Source of the DNA: Acestrorhynchus altus
Taxonomy: Eukaryota; Chordata; Actinopteri; Characiformes; Acestrorhynchidae
NCBI GenBank assembly: GCA_034509495.1
Contig: CM067507.1
Coordinates: 16,431,950 to 16,495,949 of the forward strand
Length of the DNA: 64,000 bases
Reading direction: 5' to 3'
A program made the translations under genes and the position numbers. Below are positions 45,654-56,120 of this stretch, one piece after another. Below the pieces are notes generated by a model. It worked only from the letters and a program-made list of their open reading frames with translations, made no database searches and had not been told where the DNA came from. Every line of letters begins with the position of its first letter. The first letter of the stretch is position 1.

Positions 45654-46600
45654 AAGAATATTTAAAAAAACAAACAAATGCATCTTGGTTTTAGCCTGAG
45701 TTAAACATAGTTTAACTGTCTTTCATGAAATTTTCTCTAGTCAAATTTTAAAGGAGTGCTCATTCATTCATTTGTTCATTCATTCATTTACAAGAGATCC
45801 AAATATAGAATAATATTGTAAGATCAAATGTAACACGCGATGTAATGTATTATCTATGGATAATTTGCAGCTCATGTTCCTTGCTCTGCTCAGGATCAAT
45901 TACAATTGCATTACAAAAGGTGAAATATTAATGATTGATGAAAAGACTGTAAAACATCAGCAATACATCAGATAAAGACTATTTTATGTAAAATAAGAGA
46001 ATCATAAATTGTTCTACAGAACATTTGTACTGATTTGCCTGCATGCGTCCTCAAGCTGAAAGTTGATTTGTGAAAGACAGTGTGGTTTCTTAGGTCTTGG
46101 AAGGCATATTTGGCAGCATTTCATTTGTTTAATGGATTTGAAATCAAACGATGACAAAGGGTACACTTCCTTTGTGTGCTGGCAGAATCTCCATCTTTGT
46201 TTACATCAAGCGTTTGGATTTTGTTTTGGTTGTTTTAACTTTCTGTTGAGAAATTATTTTAAATTTTTAGGAAATATTGTGTTAAAATGACTCTTTTTCC
46301 AAAATGTCTTTTTTCTTTCATTTTTTGCATCAGGGATACATTGCACATCAGTGTTAAAAATCTATGTCTATGCTGATCTCTGTACCAATAAGAGATGAAG
46401 AAGTGTCAGAACAGAGTTGTCTTCCTTATATCTCACATTACCAATACTACATCCACTAACCTCTACATGTGCACACATTTGGTGTAAATATATTTTGAGG
46501 GTTGGATCCCACGCAGAATATCTCTATTCCCATAGTAAAGGCACCAGGCCATCCTGATTATTCCCTGTGGTTTTTCATTTTATATTTCCTTATTGTCTGA
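45654..46600. other. Unannotated sequence
   Basis: An (ATTC)n run lies near 45763-45788. No gene or element was recognised. Confidence 0.4.
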
Positions 46601-46695
46601 AGAAGAGAAGAGAAGAGAAGAGAAGAGAAGAGAAGAGAAGAGAAGAGAAGAGAAGAGAAGAGAAGAGAAGAGAAGAGAAGAGAAGAGAAGAGAAG
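46601..46695. repeat. (AGAAG)n microsatellite
   Basis: About 19 perfect units of AGAAG, purine-only on the plus strand and capable of forming triplex DNA. Confidence 0.97.
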
Positions 46696-48260
46696 CAGAG
46701 TGGTTCTATACAGTCTGTCTGAAGTAGGTCAGGCTGAATCTCTAATGATGTCACGGTCTGCTGACCTCTCAGCCCGTCTGCCTGCCCTGCCCCATAATAA
46801 CCTCAATTGCCTGCTGACACAATGACACAGTACCCTGTTAGAGCTGCAGTCTCATCAGCCTGCAGCCATCCAGCCCCCAGCCTGCCTGACTTGCCCTCCG
46901 CAAGTCTGGCATGTCTGCAGAGAGCCACGCATCAATCACACTCTGGCTACAGCTTGCATTAATGAGCCCACCAACAGGGGGAGATACCACTGAAATGATG
47001 TTTTCGTCCACATGTGTGAATGTGAAGACGTGACCAAGTGAAAGGGCTGTTAGATTTAGAGATAGAACAACTGGCTAAAGATTATTATAGACAGTGTAAG
47101 TTAGGGTCATCCTACTGGAATCTAGTACTTCTAATAATTCATCAAGTGACGATGCTCAACTGCCTAATAGGCAACTTCAGTAACCCAGTATTGTTAGCAA
47201 TTTATTATTTGTTCTCTACCCTGTTCCTCATTCGTCATTTTTTGGACCCACCAAACCACTATTGACCAGATGTTGGTGTGCTGATCTCAACAAAGTAGTG
47301 ATACTAATGTAGCAGTTTTTTTTAGTAGTATCTGTAGTGATAGAATGATCATTTCAATTAACTAGTGTGTCCAGCCAAGAATTGCTCTGGCCACTGCTGA
47401 GCTAGAGAATGGTATGTAGCATTACAAGCCAGGGGTTTCTAATAAAGTGTCCAATAGAAATTATTTACATTTGACCATTTATTTCATTTTTGACACAGCA
47501 GCTTTAGGTTTCTCAGTAACTGAAAGATCTCTTTTAGAATGAAAGCGAGAAGCCAAACCACACAGAATGTCATCAGTAATGTTTGTGTTTGCAGTGTATC
47601 ATACTTGATCAGTTAAAATCATCTGTCATATGCCTTAACAGAAGTGTGAGACTCCTAATAGGCTGAGCTGTCATGACTTCTTAAAAATAACTCTCTAGAG
47701 GAGCTCAGCCAGCAATGTTTTGATTTTGAATTTTTTTTTTACATTTTTACACAGATACCACCTGAAAAGCTATAATGAGAAAAGCTATAGTGAGTGTTTA
47801 GAGGAATTACACTATAATGACATTTTCATAAGCTGTGTTCCACAGTGTAGACTGCAGGCAATGTGGGATTCCTTCTCGGTAAGACTGTCCAGTGGAGATA
47901 CCTTCTTAGTGGCCTACTGGTTACACAAATGGACCAGTCTTGAACAGTTAAACAAGGGTGCATGGTAACAGCATCGGAATGGTCCTGCCTCTTGCAGCTG
48001 TGACACAAAACTTGTAACTGAACTCTGCTTTGGAGGATTCATTTTCCACTTCTTGTAGTGCTAGTTTTTTTCCTTTTGTTTCGTATATGTGCAAAGAACT
48101 GTGGGCAACTGAGTGCCTTGAAGGACACATCCAACTGTTTCAAGCGTAGGCTGCATTTTTTTGGCTGTATACGAAGGTTCCTTCAGTTTGAAACTGCAGC
48201 CAAGGTTTCAGGATGCATCTACAGTCGAGGGTTTTATACAGGAAATTGTACATTCTTCTA
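46696..48260. other. Unannotated; GC-richer unique block at 46740-47000
   Basis: 46740-47000 is notably richer in G+C than its surroundings and free of repeats (contains GCCTGCAGCCATCCAGCCCC and a CATTAATGAG core). It is a candidate conserved non-coding element or exon without a clear frame. The end of 47380-47460 (TTTCTAATAAAGTG) resembles the end of a fish Tc1-like element. Confidence 0.35.
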
Positions 48261-48316
48261 ATGGTTCTTTGAGCAATGCCATAGAAGAACCCACTTTGAT
48301 TCCAATAAAGAACCAT
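48261..48316. mobile_element. Tiny palindromic MITE
   Basis: A perfect 10-bp inverted end pair ATGGTTCTTT / AAAGAACCAT encloses GAGCAATGCCATAGAAGAAC. This 56-bp pattern is familiar as part of a small fish DNA repeat. Confidence 0.55.
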
Positions 48317-49974
48317 ATTTAAAATAAGATATGTCATTGCATGGATGTAACTTCAGGATCACTAACTATAAATATAATGTGTCATGTATCATTGAACCTC
48401 TCTCAGTTAGTTCATTTGATAACATTTGATAACTATAGGTGTACACTGAAAATTAGAGTTATCATAAGAGACAATGAGACCATACAGGGGAAAAAGGGAT
48501 CTAGAGGATTAATACGTAACAATTATCCATTAGAAACCTGATGGATTACTGACTATATGGGACACATACAGGATATACAGTCCAAACACCAAAGGACATG
48601 CTAGGAGGGTTACAAATGACTACTTAACTCCATTAGAGTAATTAAAATACACTGCCTTTTAACATGACATGCACAACAGTACCCCAGTGGCTTCCAGCAA
48701 GAGTGCTAGGGTTGATGGAGTTTCTCATATATGAGAAACATGTGGGGAGTTTTAAAATATATAAAACTCAGCAGTCTGCAAATCCCACGCATGAAAGATC
48801 TCATCCTATAATTTGGCTGTTTTGTTTGCTGTTTGGCTATTTCTACTTAAACAACTCCTTTCAGAAATATGGATGTTATAATCCAGAAGGTACAATACAT
48901 TTTTTATTTGTGTTCTACATTTTCTAACCCAAACGCACCACAGGTAAAGTGGCCTAAGTGGCCTTTTTCTCACTGAATCTGATGAGAAATCTTTTTTTCA
49001 CAAATCTTTTTATTGTGCCTGCATGTGACATTCATGCACTTGTCCATTTTTCCTTTTCATGGTCATGTATCAGATAAGTATTGGATTTCAGTACCACATA
49101 TGAAAGTGGTCCCAAACGGAACAGAAAACATCAAATTCGATGTGTTTTTTTCTCAATCGCACTGCCACACAGATAACATGTTTATGTTGCATATGAGGAA
49201 AACCAATGGATTTGGGCTCGTGTGAATGCTTGCTTGTAAACAAAATGTTCTAACTGGAAAGGACTTGTTAGGGAAGTACTGTACTTTATTATATTATTAA
49301 TACCTGACAAATTTATAGATTCAAATGTCAATAGTATTATGAAAAACAAAAATCAACCATTTACACGTGTCTGTATATTTTATACATTCTTGTAACAGCA
49401 AATGCATCTGCCAACTGAAAGAAAATCTGTGTGGTGATTAGATACAGAGAGTGAGTGTATTTAAGAGAAAGTGGGATGTTTGGCAAAATAAATATAACAC
49501 ACAATTTCCAATAATGCTTCTGTGCACCTGCAGGTAGTTCTGTAGTCTGCTATAACAGAGAAGGGTTTAATTTTTATTGCCATCTCAGCAATTTCTGCAC
49601 ACAGTGGACAGGCAGTTCCTTTCCCAAAATAAAATTTTAAACAAGCAGTTCTCAGTCCCAGTTCTGAAGATTTTTCCTGTTGTAACACACCCAGTTCAGC
49701 TCAGGAAAGACTTATGATTTAGTTCCTTAGTTAGTTTGTATGAAGTGTGCTGAAACTCTCAGAAAAGTGATACACCAGGACCAGGATTGAGAATTAATTA
49801 ATTTCATCTGCTTTCAGTTACATCATACTCTCAGTGAATACTTTCTGTCACAGAAATCCCTCACTCTCCATTCTGTATGTTCTGCATACACTCATTGCAA
49901 AAAAAAAAAATAATAATAATAAATAAATAAATAAAATAGTTCTACCCATGAGGAATCAGCCAACTGGAATGAAG
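48317..49974. other. Unannotated sequence
   Basis: Contains an A-rich/(AAT)n patch near 49899-49935. No gene was recognised. Confidence 0.4.
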
Positions 49975-50560
49975 TGCAATGTTTCTGTGCCCAATTCCTC
50001 ATGGAATCAGTCAGAATGGCAGCAGGTCATCTTCAGGTGATGAGTCCAAATTTTGTCTTGGACATAACCAATGAATCTGTGTGTGGAGGTATCATGGTTA
50101 GTGCCAAAATCAACGGTTTGTTGTCGTGTCATACATCCAGATGGCCTGTTGTCATGGTGTACGGTGCAATTTTGTACAAGGCCAGATAACCTTTGATTTT
50201 CGTTACAGGCACTTTGACAGTGCAAAGTTAAATTAATGAGGTCTTGCAATGAGTGGCCTTACCTGAATACACACTGCAGTATACTGTTCCTACAAGACAA
50301 GTCTCATCGACACATTACCACCATCACAAGAGCTTGCCTTGACATAGATACTATGCCATGGCCAGGGGAATCACCAGACATAGCCCCAATAGAAAATCTA
50401 GGGGATGATGTTGGACACCATATCAACACATCACCCCCACCACAAAATCTACAGGAACTGAATGAGATTATTCAAGCCGCATAGAATGAATTATCACAGG
50501 ACACTATTAAGAATCTCAGTCAATTATTTTTTCTGTTATTCATGCTTCAAAAGGTTATTT
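49975..50560 (+). pseudogene. Tc1-like transposase, C-terminal two thirds
   Basis: The plus strand gives VMVYGAILYKAR (usually VMVWGAI), then FVTGTLTVQS and INEVLQ in another frame, then a continuous stretch YLNTHCSILFLQDKSHRHI with TTITRACLDIDTMPWPGES, PDIAPIENLGDDVGHHINT, PQNLQELNEIIQAA and, after a stop, NELSQDTIKNLSQLF. This is the Tc1 DDE/D domain: FLQDK carries the second Asp and PIENLGD the third acidic position. LQDNA has become LQDKS, and IEHLWD has become IENLGD with the tryptophan lost. Frameshifts near 50188 and a stop near 50482 kill it. The wording QDTIxxLxxxxP is shared with 16545-17060, so both are from the same subfamily. Confidence 0.8.
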
Positions 50561-50914
50561 GAATCAAGCCATAGAAGAAACACTTTATGTAAGAAAAATG
50601 CAATGCTGACGTGTAAGAAGGACCTTTAAATTGTTAAAAACAATTATTTACATTGAGTGGAGGTTATATAGGTCTTTAAAATGTTTGAGACTTGAGAGTC
50701 CTGAGACTTGTTTTGTGTTATTTCTGTGTGTCTGTTGATTTGGTCGCCTCTCTGTCCCCTGCAGTTACAGACAAATACAATTAGAGTAATGCTCGTCCTG
50801 CAATGAGATGACGCAACCATGTGAAAAAAGCCCCTGAAGTCCAGCTGACCGCTTTTACAGGCATGCTTATCTCCAGACAGCAGCTGAGGGTGATGGGTTA
50901 TGACAAGGGACCGA
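50561..50914. other. Unannotated sequence
   Basis: Short unique stretch before the CA repeat. The block around 50740-50910 is balanced in composition. No gene was recognised. Confidence 0.4.

Positions 50915-50987
<73 letters not shown>
50915..50987. repeat. (CA)n microsatellite
   Basis: About 36 perfect CA units. Cys/Val or Thr/His open frames through it are artefacts. Confidence 0.97.
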
Positions 50988-50990
<3 letters not shown>

Positions 50991-51174
50991 TTTAAGGGCA
51001 CTACTGTTTAAAGTGCAGATTTTCAGTTTTTAAAGCAGAGTACAGATAAGGTTATTACAGCAGAGTTTGATTCAGATTGCCTAGCTGCACAGAAGACACT
51101 ACTGATCACAAAGCTCTATCATCTTCCTTTTCTGACTATTCTATTTGGACATTGTTTCCCCAAATGTTTCTGTC

Positions 51175-51320
51175 CTTTCCTTGTCTTTACCTCCTTTCTC
51201 CATTTTTGTCCTCCATATTTTTACTCTCTGTCTCTGTCCTTTCCCTAAATCTTTCCTTAGTCTTCTCTCTTTTGCTCTCTCTTTTGTTCTCTCTTTTGTT
51301 TCTACCTCTCTCTCTCTCTC

Positions 51321-51354
<34 letters not shown>

Positions 51355-51379
51355 GCTCTCTCTCTCTCTCGCTCTCTCG
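51175..51379. repeat. Pyrimidine tract with (CT)n microsatellite
   Basis: About 200 bp almost free of purines on the plus strand, ending in (CT)n at 51306-51379 interrupted by three CG steps. Mirror-repeat polypyrimidine tracts of this length can form triplex DNA. Confidence 0.9.
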
Positions 51380-52978
51380 TGTTTAGTCCTGCTGTCTTTT
51401 GTCCTGTCTTTGACCATATATTCAAACATTAGAATTAGAATTAACTAAATACTAACAGGTGTGATCTGAAGTTTCTATAAAGTAGATTTCACACTGGGAC
51501 AACACTCAGTCCAGTCCAGTTCAGTCCAGTCCAAGGCAGAAGTAAGTCAAAGGTAAAGTAAAGTAAGTCCAAGAGGTGATGACCTCACTTAACCATCATA
51601 ATGCATATACACACAGAACCCCACTCCTCCTTCCTCTGTCAGGACAGATGCATCAGCATGGTGTGATATTTATACCCTTTCATGTGAACTTCAGCACACT
51701 CTTCCATCCAAAACGATAATCCCATGGGGTCGTCCTCTGGATCATTGCTTCAATAGTGTAGAGTAGTAGTGTATCCCAGGAAAATGGGACCTGATGCCAG
51801 TCTTCAGTGCATGTCCATCTTTATGTCCCTTTTCTTTTAACAAATTCCTATTTATATCTTACTTCATTTAGGCCTACATTTGCTCTTGTAACTGCTGACA
51901 AGCTGTGGTTGATTTAGGATGTTACACAACAAACACTTACCATGAAATAGACAAGGAAAGTAGAGGCACAACAAACCCGGAGAGTCTGATGGATCCGTAC
52001 ACAAGAGGAGTCCAAGAGGTGTGCAGTTACAAAAAACATACCAGCAAGAACAGTGCCAGGCTGTGAAGAGTCACTTTAGCCTCACACTCTTCACCACACT
52101 CTCCCTTTTCCCTTCACAGCAGCAGATCTGGTTTGGGTGAAGCAGAGATACGGTAGAGATTCCGGAGTGGAATACCTCAGCATGGACTGAAGAGAAATGA
52201 GGTTCACGCTGTACACTCCTGAATGGGAGAGCTCTACTCTCTGACTGTTCCCACCATTCTTCCAGCCTTTCCTCACTCACTCTGTTTATCCTTTTTCTGT
52301 TTTCTTCCAGAGAGGGGGCAGTGGAGGTTTAGGATCAGCTGTGTCGTCCGCAGGGCAGTCAGTAGTGGCACACCAGTATCTCTCTCCTCTGTCTACCTTT
52401 CTCTTTCTTTTCCACTAGCGCTCTCTCACTCTCTCACTCTCACTTTGCCCCCCCCCCTCCTTCCAGTGCCACAAATCACAAGAAGAGGGAAAGAATAATG
52501 ACTCTTAAAAGCTCTTGCAGGTTTAGTGAGTTCCAAAAATGGGGTTTATGCTGGAGTTTGTGGAAAGTGTTAAAGGGTTAGAGGCGTGGATGCTGGTGGG
52601 CTGAGGGGCATTTCATGGTGCTGTTCCGCTCAAGTTAGCTTGGTGGCAGCATTACAACTTGGAGCTGCTTCGTGGGGAGGCTTTGTCTGCGAGAAAGAGA
52701 GACAAGATAATGATGAACATATGACGAATGTGTTACTATTTAATTTATTCATTTGCTTGAGCATTTAATATAATTACAATACTCTAAAAACATTTCTGAT
52801 CATTTAAAATGTAACATTTTATTTTCATAAATATTCATTAAATTACCTTTTTGCTTTGATTGTTGATACTGTGGTAAGTAATTCTGGATTCTGGATTTCT
52901 GATTTTCATGAGCTATTTTCTAAAAGCCATTCTGATCCACAGTGTTTAAATTCTTAAAAAGGTTTGAAATGTGACTTT
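51380..52978. other. Unannotated; GC-richer block at 51970-52680
   Basis: Short CAGTC-type direct repeats occur at 51505-51535 and a C11 run at 52449. 51970-52680 is richer in G+C and has splice-like signals: on the plus strand a pyrimidine tract then TTCTTCCAG|AGAGG near 52310, and on the minus strand CTTGCTG|GTATGT near 52040. No convincing exon frame joins them. Confidence 0.35.
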
Positions 52979-53013
52979 AGATAGATACTTTATTGATCCT
53001 GAGGGAAATTTCA
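52979..53013 (-). mobile_element. LINE 3' tail fragment
   Basis: The plus strand reads TAGATAGATACTTTATTGAT then CCTGAGGGAAATTTC, the reverse complement of a very common fish LINE tail ending in a (TCTA)-type repeat. Confidence 0.65.
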
Positions 53014-53029
53014 AATCCTGACCAAAAAC

Positions 53030-53470
53030 AGCTCAAATTTACTTACTTCAAACTGAATTAAATCACAGTTTAAATGTTAAATCAACTTCTAGTGCATGTT
53101 TACTGTTTTGTCCATGTCGTGTATGTGCTCAACCTGCATGAATACTTTGACTGATCAGTGTGGGAGGTCGGCAGGGCTGGTGATGTCACTGACCTAGATA
53201 TTGGGTTACTAATGAAAATGAGAAGGAAGGGGCTGTTAGCTCTCTTTCTTTGCTCACACAGTGTTCAAATTTGAGAATAAAAGTCCTGAGAAGGAATAAT
53301 ACTATATTACATTCACTAATTTTGAAGAACTTAATAATTATAAATATCCTTGTCAATCAAATCATTACAAATAACCTCTCATAATAATTGCATCAGCTCT
53401 GGATCATCACTCTGGATGATCAATTTTCAATAGGATTGCTTTTAAGTCCTTTTACAAATATTTAAATTCT
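53030..53470 (+). repeat. R1 dispersed repeat, copy 9
   Basis: TTCAAACTGAATTAAATCAC, AGTTTAAATGTTAAATC, GTGCATGTTTACTGTTTTGT, GATGTCACTGACCTAGATAT, TTTGCTCACACAGTGTTCAA, GAATAAAAGTCCTGAGAAGG and CACTCTGGATGATCAATTTT match, in order, copies 4 and 5. The 5' block is missing; the LINE tail at 52979 sits just before it. Confidence 0.75.
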
Positions 53471-54404
53471 GTAAATAGTAGCTCTGATGCAATATATACT
53501 AATGTGAACATTTCCCCTTTTTCATAAAATATTGCCATTTACATGTAAAGATATAGATGGTAACGATGCTGAATAAACCCAGTTCTAATTAAATTACTTA
53601 CTTTTCCAGACACCAAAATGTGACTGTTCTCTAATGGTTGATATGTGCATCCCTCTGACTATTTGTTTCCATGGTTATGGCAAAAAACAAGTGTAATGCC
53701 TCAGAGGGATTACACTAAAAAAGATGCCCAGAATGAAATATAACACATTTATTGGACACCAATAACCTCCCGGCATTACCACTGATGCACAGTCAAGAGT
53801 AGTGCTATTGCTATTACAATAAGAGGCCGACTTGTTTCTGAACTACACCAAACACACCAAATGTTTGTACACACCACTGCAATTCACTGCATTACATCAC
53901 CAACTTCAAATGTCAAAGAGTGACAAAGTTTACATTCACTCAGTGATCCCAATTACTGTAACTAGCACTCTTAATACGGGAAATAGTATAATGGGTAACC
54001 CTGCAATTATTAACAGTATATAAATTAGGAGGTTATATGAACAAAACAAACAATGAAACAAATGAAAGAATGAAAGAACTAGCCAGTTGAGTGCTCAGTC
54101 AAGAACATCCCCAAGGCAGGCTGGCTTGTTACAATCTTATCAGAGCAGCTTTCACACCGTACAATATTTGTTCTGCTAAAATCTATTGTTAACCTTTATT
54201 AAGATCCAATATTAGAACCCAAAAGAACAGCAGTTGACAATAAACAGCTCTACCAGCACCTCACTCTCTGTAATTGCATGGACAAACATCACTGCTTCCA
54301 ATACAAATAACTCTCAGTTATCAAAAGGAGCTTAAATGATTTCCATAATGCATCTACTCACAGACACTTGCACCCAGGAACCCCTATGCTGCTAACTTCT
54401 CCAG
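53471..54404. other. Possible LTR/UTR flank of the Gypsy relic
   Basis: The minus strand has TGGTGTCCAATAAATGTGTT (53745-53764), an LTR-like polyadenylation region downstream of the integrase end, so part of this stretch may be the 3' LTR. No second LTR copy was found to confirm it. An imperfect palindrome AGTGTAATGCC / GGGATTACACT lies near 53689-53716. Confidence 0.3.
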
Positions 54405-54895
54405 TTCCATGTGGTCATACAACTGCTTTCAAGAGGACCTTAGCTGTGCCTTTCATTGCCAGCCTAAATTATAGTTGGTGAGCATGTGCACTAACCCTCT
54501 CTCTAGTCCCACTAGCCACACAATGGTCCCATTGGTTCTGTATCTTGGCCCACCCCTTAGCATGGTTCTACAAATACATCACTTGACCCTCTCTGAGCCC
54601 ATGGTCATTCAAAAGCTCATTATGCTCCTTCATTCGTTGCCTCACATGTTCTTGGGCCATCCTTAAACTGGCTTGATGGTCTTGGACCCAGGATGCCACA
54701 GGTTCAGGCTCCTTTGTCTCCATCCAAAGCAAAAAGTATACAGGCAGCCATGACTCTCACCCAAACATCAGGTAATAGGGTGCCATGCCTGTTGTATGAT
54801 GAAGAGAGGTAATACAGGCATATGTTAACTGAGGTAAATAACAAGCCAATGCCTCTTTACTGCCAGAGGCAATGTGCAAAGAAGGCTGTGCCCAT
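54405..54895 (-). pseudogene. Gypsy integrase C-terminal region
   Basis: The minus strand encodes YLPQLTYACITSLHHTTGM, then APYYLMFG-stop-ESWLPVYFLL, WVQDHQASLRMAQEHVRQRM, REGQVMYL-stop-NHAKGWAKIQNQW. This is the end of the integrase catalytic fold (LTYAYNTTxHxSTGxSPYYLMFGxExRLPVD), the linker helix and the C-terminal KIQNxW/PYxV module that binds DNA and chromatin. The DDE catalytic residues lie upstream and are deleted. At least two stops. Confidence 0.8.
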
Positions 54896-55142
54896 TATCC
54901 TGTGGGCAAAATGGCATGGTCCTGCTCTTCTTGATGCCATAGATCTTATAAAGCTGCTGGATTAGATTGCTTTGTCCCTAGTCTGAGTGTATAAACATGG
55001 AGGACCAAAATTATGGAACCAGTGTTGAACTAGAGTTTGCTTTGTTTTGAAACAGATTCATGGAACTGTAATTGATCATATTTTTAGCCAACTTCAAACT
55101 CTGGCTGACATAAGCAATTGGCCAAACTCTGCCCTCTTACTC

Positions 55143-55690
55143 TTAGGACAAAATAATGACCAGCCCCTTGTGACTAGCATTTATTTCTACAATAAATGGC
55201 TTTTGAGAATTAGCATAAGCCAACACTGGGCTCTGAATAAGTCGATGTTTCAAGGCCTGAAAGGCTGACTTACATGCTCCTTCCCATGCAGATGAGAGGG
55301 TTATCAGTGGAGTCCTCCCACTTTTCTTTAGGCTACTCAGTTGGTGGCACTGATGGTTTAGTAAAACCCTTTGCAAAGCATTGATAATAACTGACAAAAC
55401 CTAAAAAGAACATAGTTCAGCCAGATATGCAAGTCTTCTTCTTTCCCACACTGGCATGAGACAACATGTCCCAAATACGTCACCTGACTCTGAAAAAACT
55501 TACAGTTTTACCTTTAGCTCCTGTTGCTGTAACTTTGTGAAAACGTCTTCAAATCTCTACAAATGCTGTTCAATAGTGGAAGAAAAAACAATTACATCAT
55601 CTATATACAGCACACTGATATCACTGATCATCAAAAAACAGTCATTAGGAGTGTACACTTCTGGTGCCAGTCCCAAGGCCGCATAAATGG
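55143..55690 (-). pseudogene. Gypsy reverse transcriptase and RNase H fragment
   Basis: The minus strand encodes ISVLYIDDVIVFSSTIEQHL; the YIDD box (55596-55607) is the catalytic centre of the reverse transcriptase. It continues RFEDVFTKLQQQELKVKL and, after frameshifts, an 84-codon stretch ending SAFQALKHRLIQSPVLAYAN, KPFIVEINASHKGLVIIL. The latter is the RT connection and RNase H start, usually ExDASHSGLGAVL. The first RNase H aspartate (DAS) is replaced by asparagine (NAS), so this activity would be lost even without the frameshifts. RT blocks before YIDD are absent. Confidence 0.85.
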
Positions 55691-55719
55691 TGATGGTTGT
55701 GTCAGGAAGTCAATTTAAA

Positions 55720-56108
55720 TGATGGATTGGTGGCCCCAGCCAAACCCAGACAGTAGCTAGCTCTATGTCTAGGCAAGTGGAAATGAATGCAAATAGGCTG
55801 GCCATCTTGTTCCCGCCTAAATTGTTGAGCAGTTGGGCATGTTGCTTCAAAACCATCTCTTTCAATTCCAGAAATTCAGAAGAAGGTTTTACTGCACCAG
55901 CCTCACGCTGAATAGCAAACTGCAGTTCACATGTTGCTCGCCTTGGTTGCCTCTTGTCCACTCATTGTACTGCCTCTTGTCATACTTCTAAAAGACAGAT
56001 TAGGGTTACTCTGGATCAACCTTTTTAATTCCTTGCACAATGTAGGATCCCTCACATTGTCACAAAACTGATCTCTCATTACAATAGGATTCAACATTGA
56101 GTGATCCC
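55720..56108 (-). pseudogene. Gypsy gag remnant
   Basis: The minus strand gives MRDQFCDNVRDPTLCKELKR, LIQSNPNLSF and, in another frame, KRQPRRATCELQFAIQREA and ELKEMVLKQHAQLLNNL. Fish Gypsy gag proteins have the same helical order (F..GLRDP.L..EL.R....P.LTF..LR.EA..W followed by a coiled stretch). No zinc knuckle was found. The reading shifts frame near 55960. Confidence 0.6.
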
Positions 56109-56120
56109 AGCAACTGAAAC
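56109..56120. repeat. Target-site duplication, left (AGCAACTGAAAC)
   Basis: Twelve bases identical to 58111-58122. They flank the LINE at 56121-58110. Confidence 0.85.

Larger units (their letters stand above)
54405..56108 (-). mobile_element. Decayed Gypsy-type retrotransposon (gag-pol remnants)
   Basis: Read on the minus strand, right to left: gag (56108-55720), reverse transcriptase and RNase H (55690-55143) and integrase C-terminus (54895-54405). This is the Gypsy gene order (gag, RT, RNase H, integrase). Protease, most of the RT fingers, the RNase H C-terminus and the integrase core are missing, so large internal deletions have occurred. All parts contain stops or frameshifts. At the right it meets a LINE insertion at 56109; gag sequence beyond the LINE (after 58122) was not recognised, so the 5' end is uncertain. 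Confidence 0.8.

Noticed and set aside
50644..51033. Open frames through the CA repeat
   Set aside because: Artefacts of (CA)n; no coding signature on either side.
51077..51448. Overlapping Leu/Ser-rich and Arg/Glu-rich frames
   Set aside because: Artefacts of the pyrimidine tract and (CT)n array.
52071..52280. Minus-strand frames that could be a first coding exon
   Set aside because: Two different frames are open equally and no start context or homologous motif separates them. Kept only as a possible non-coding exon in the findings.
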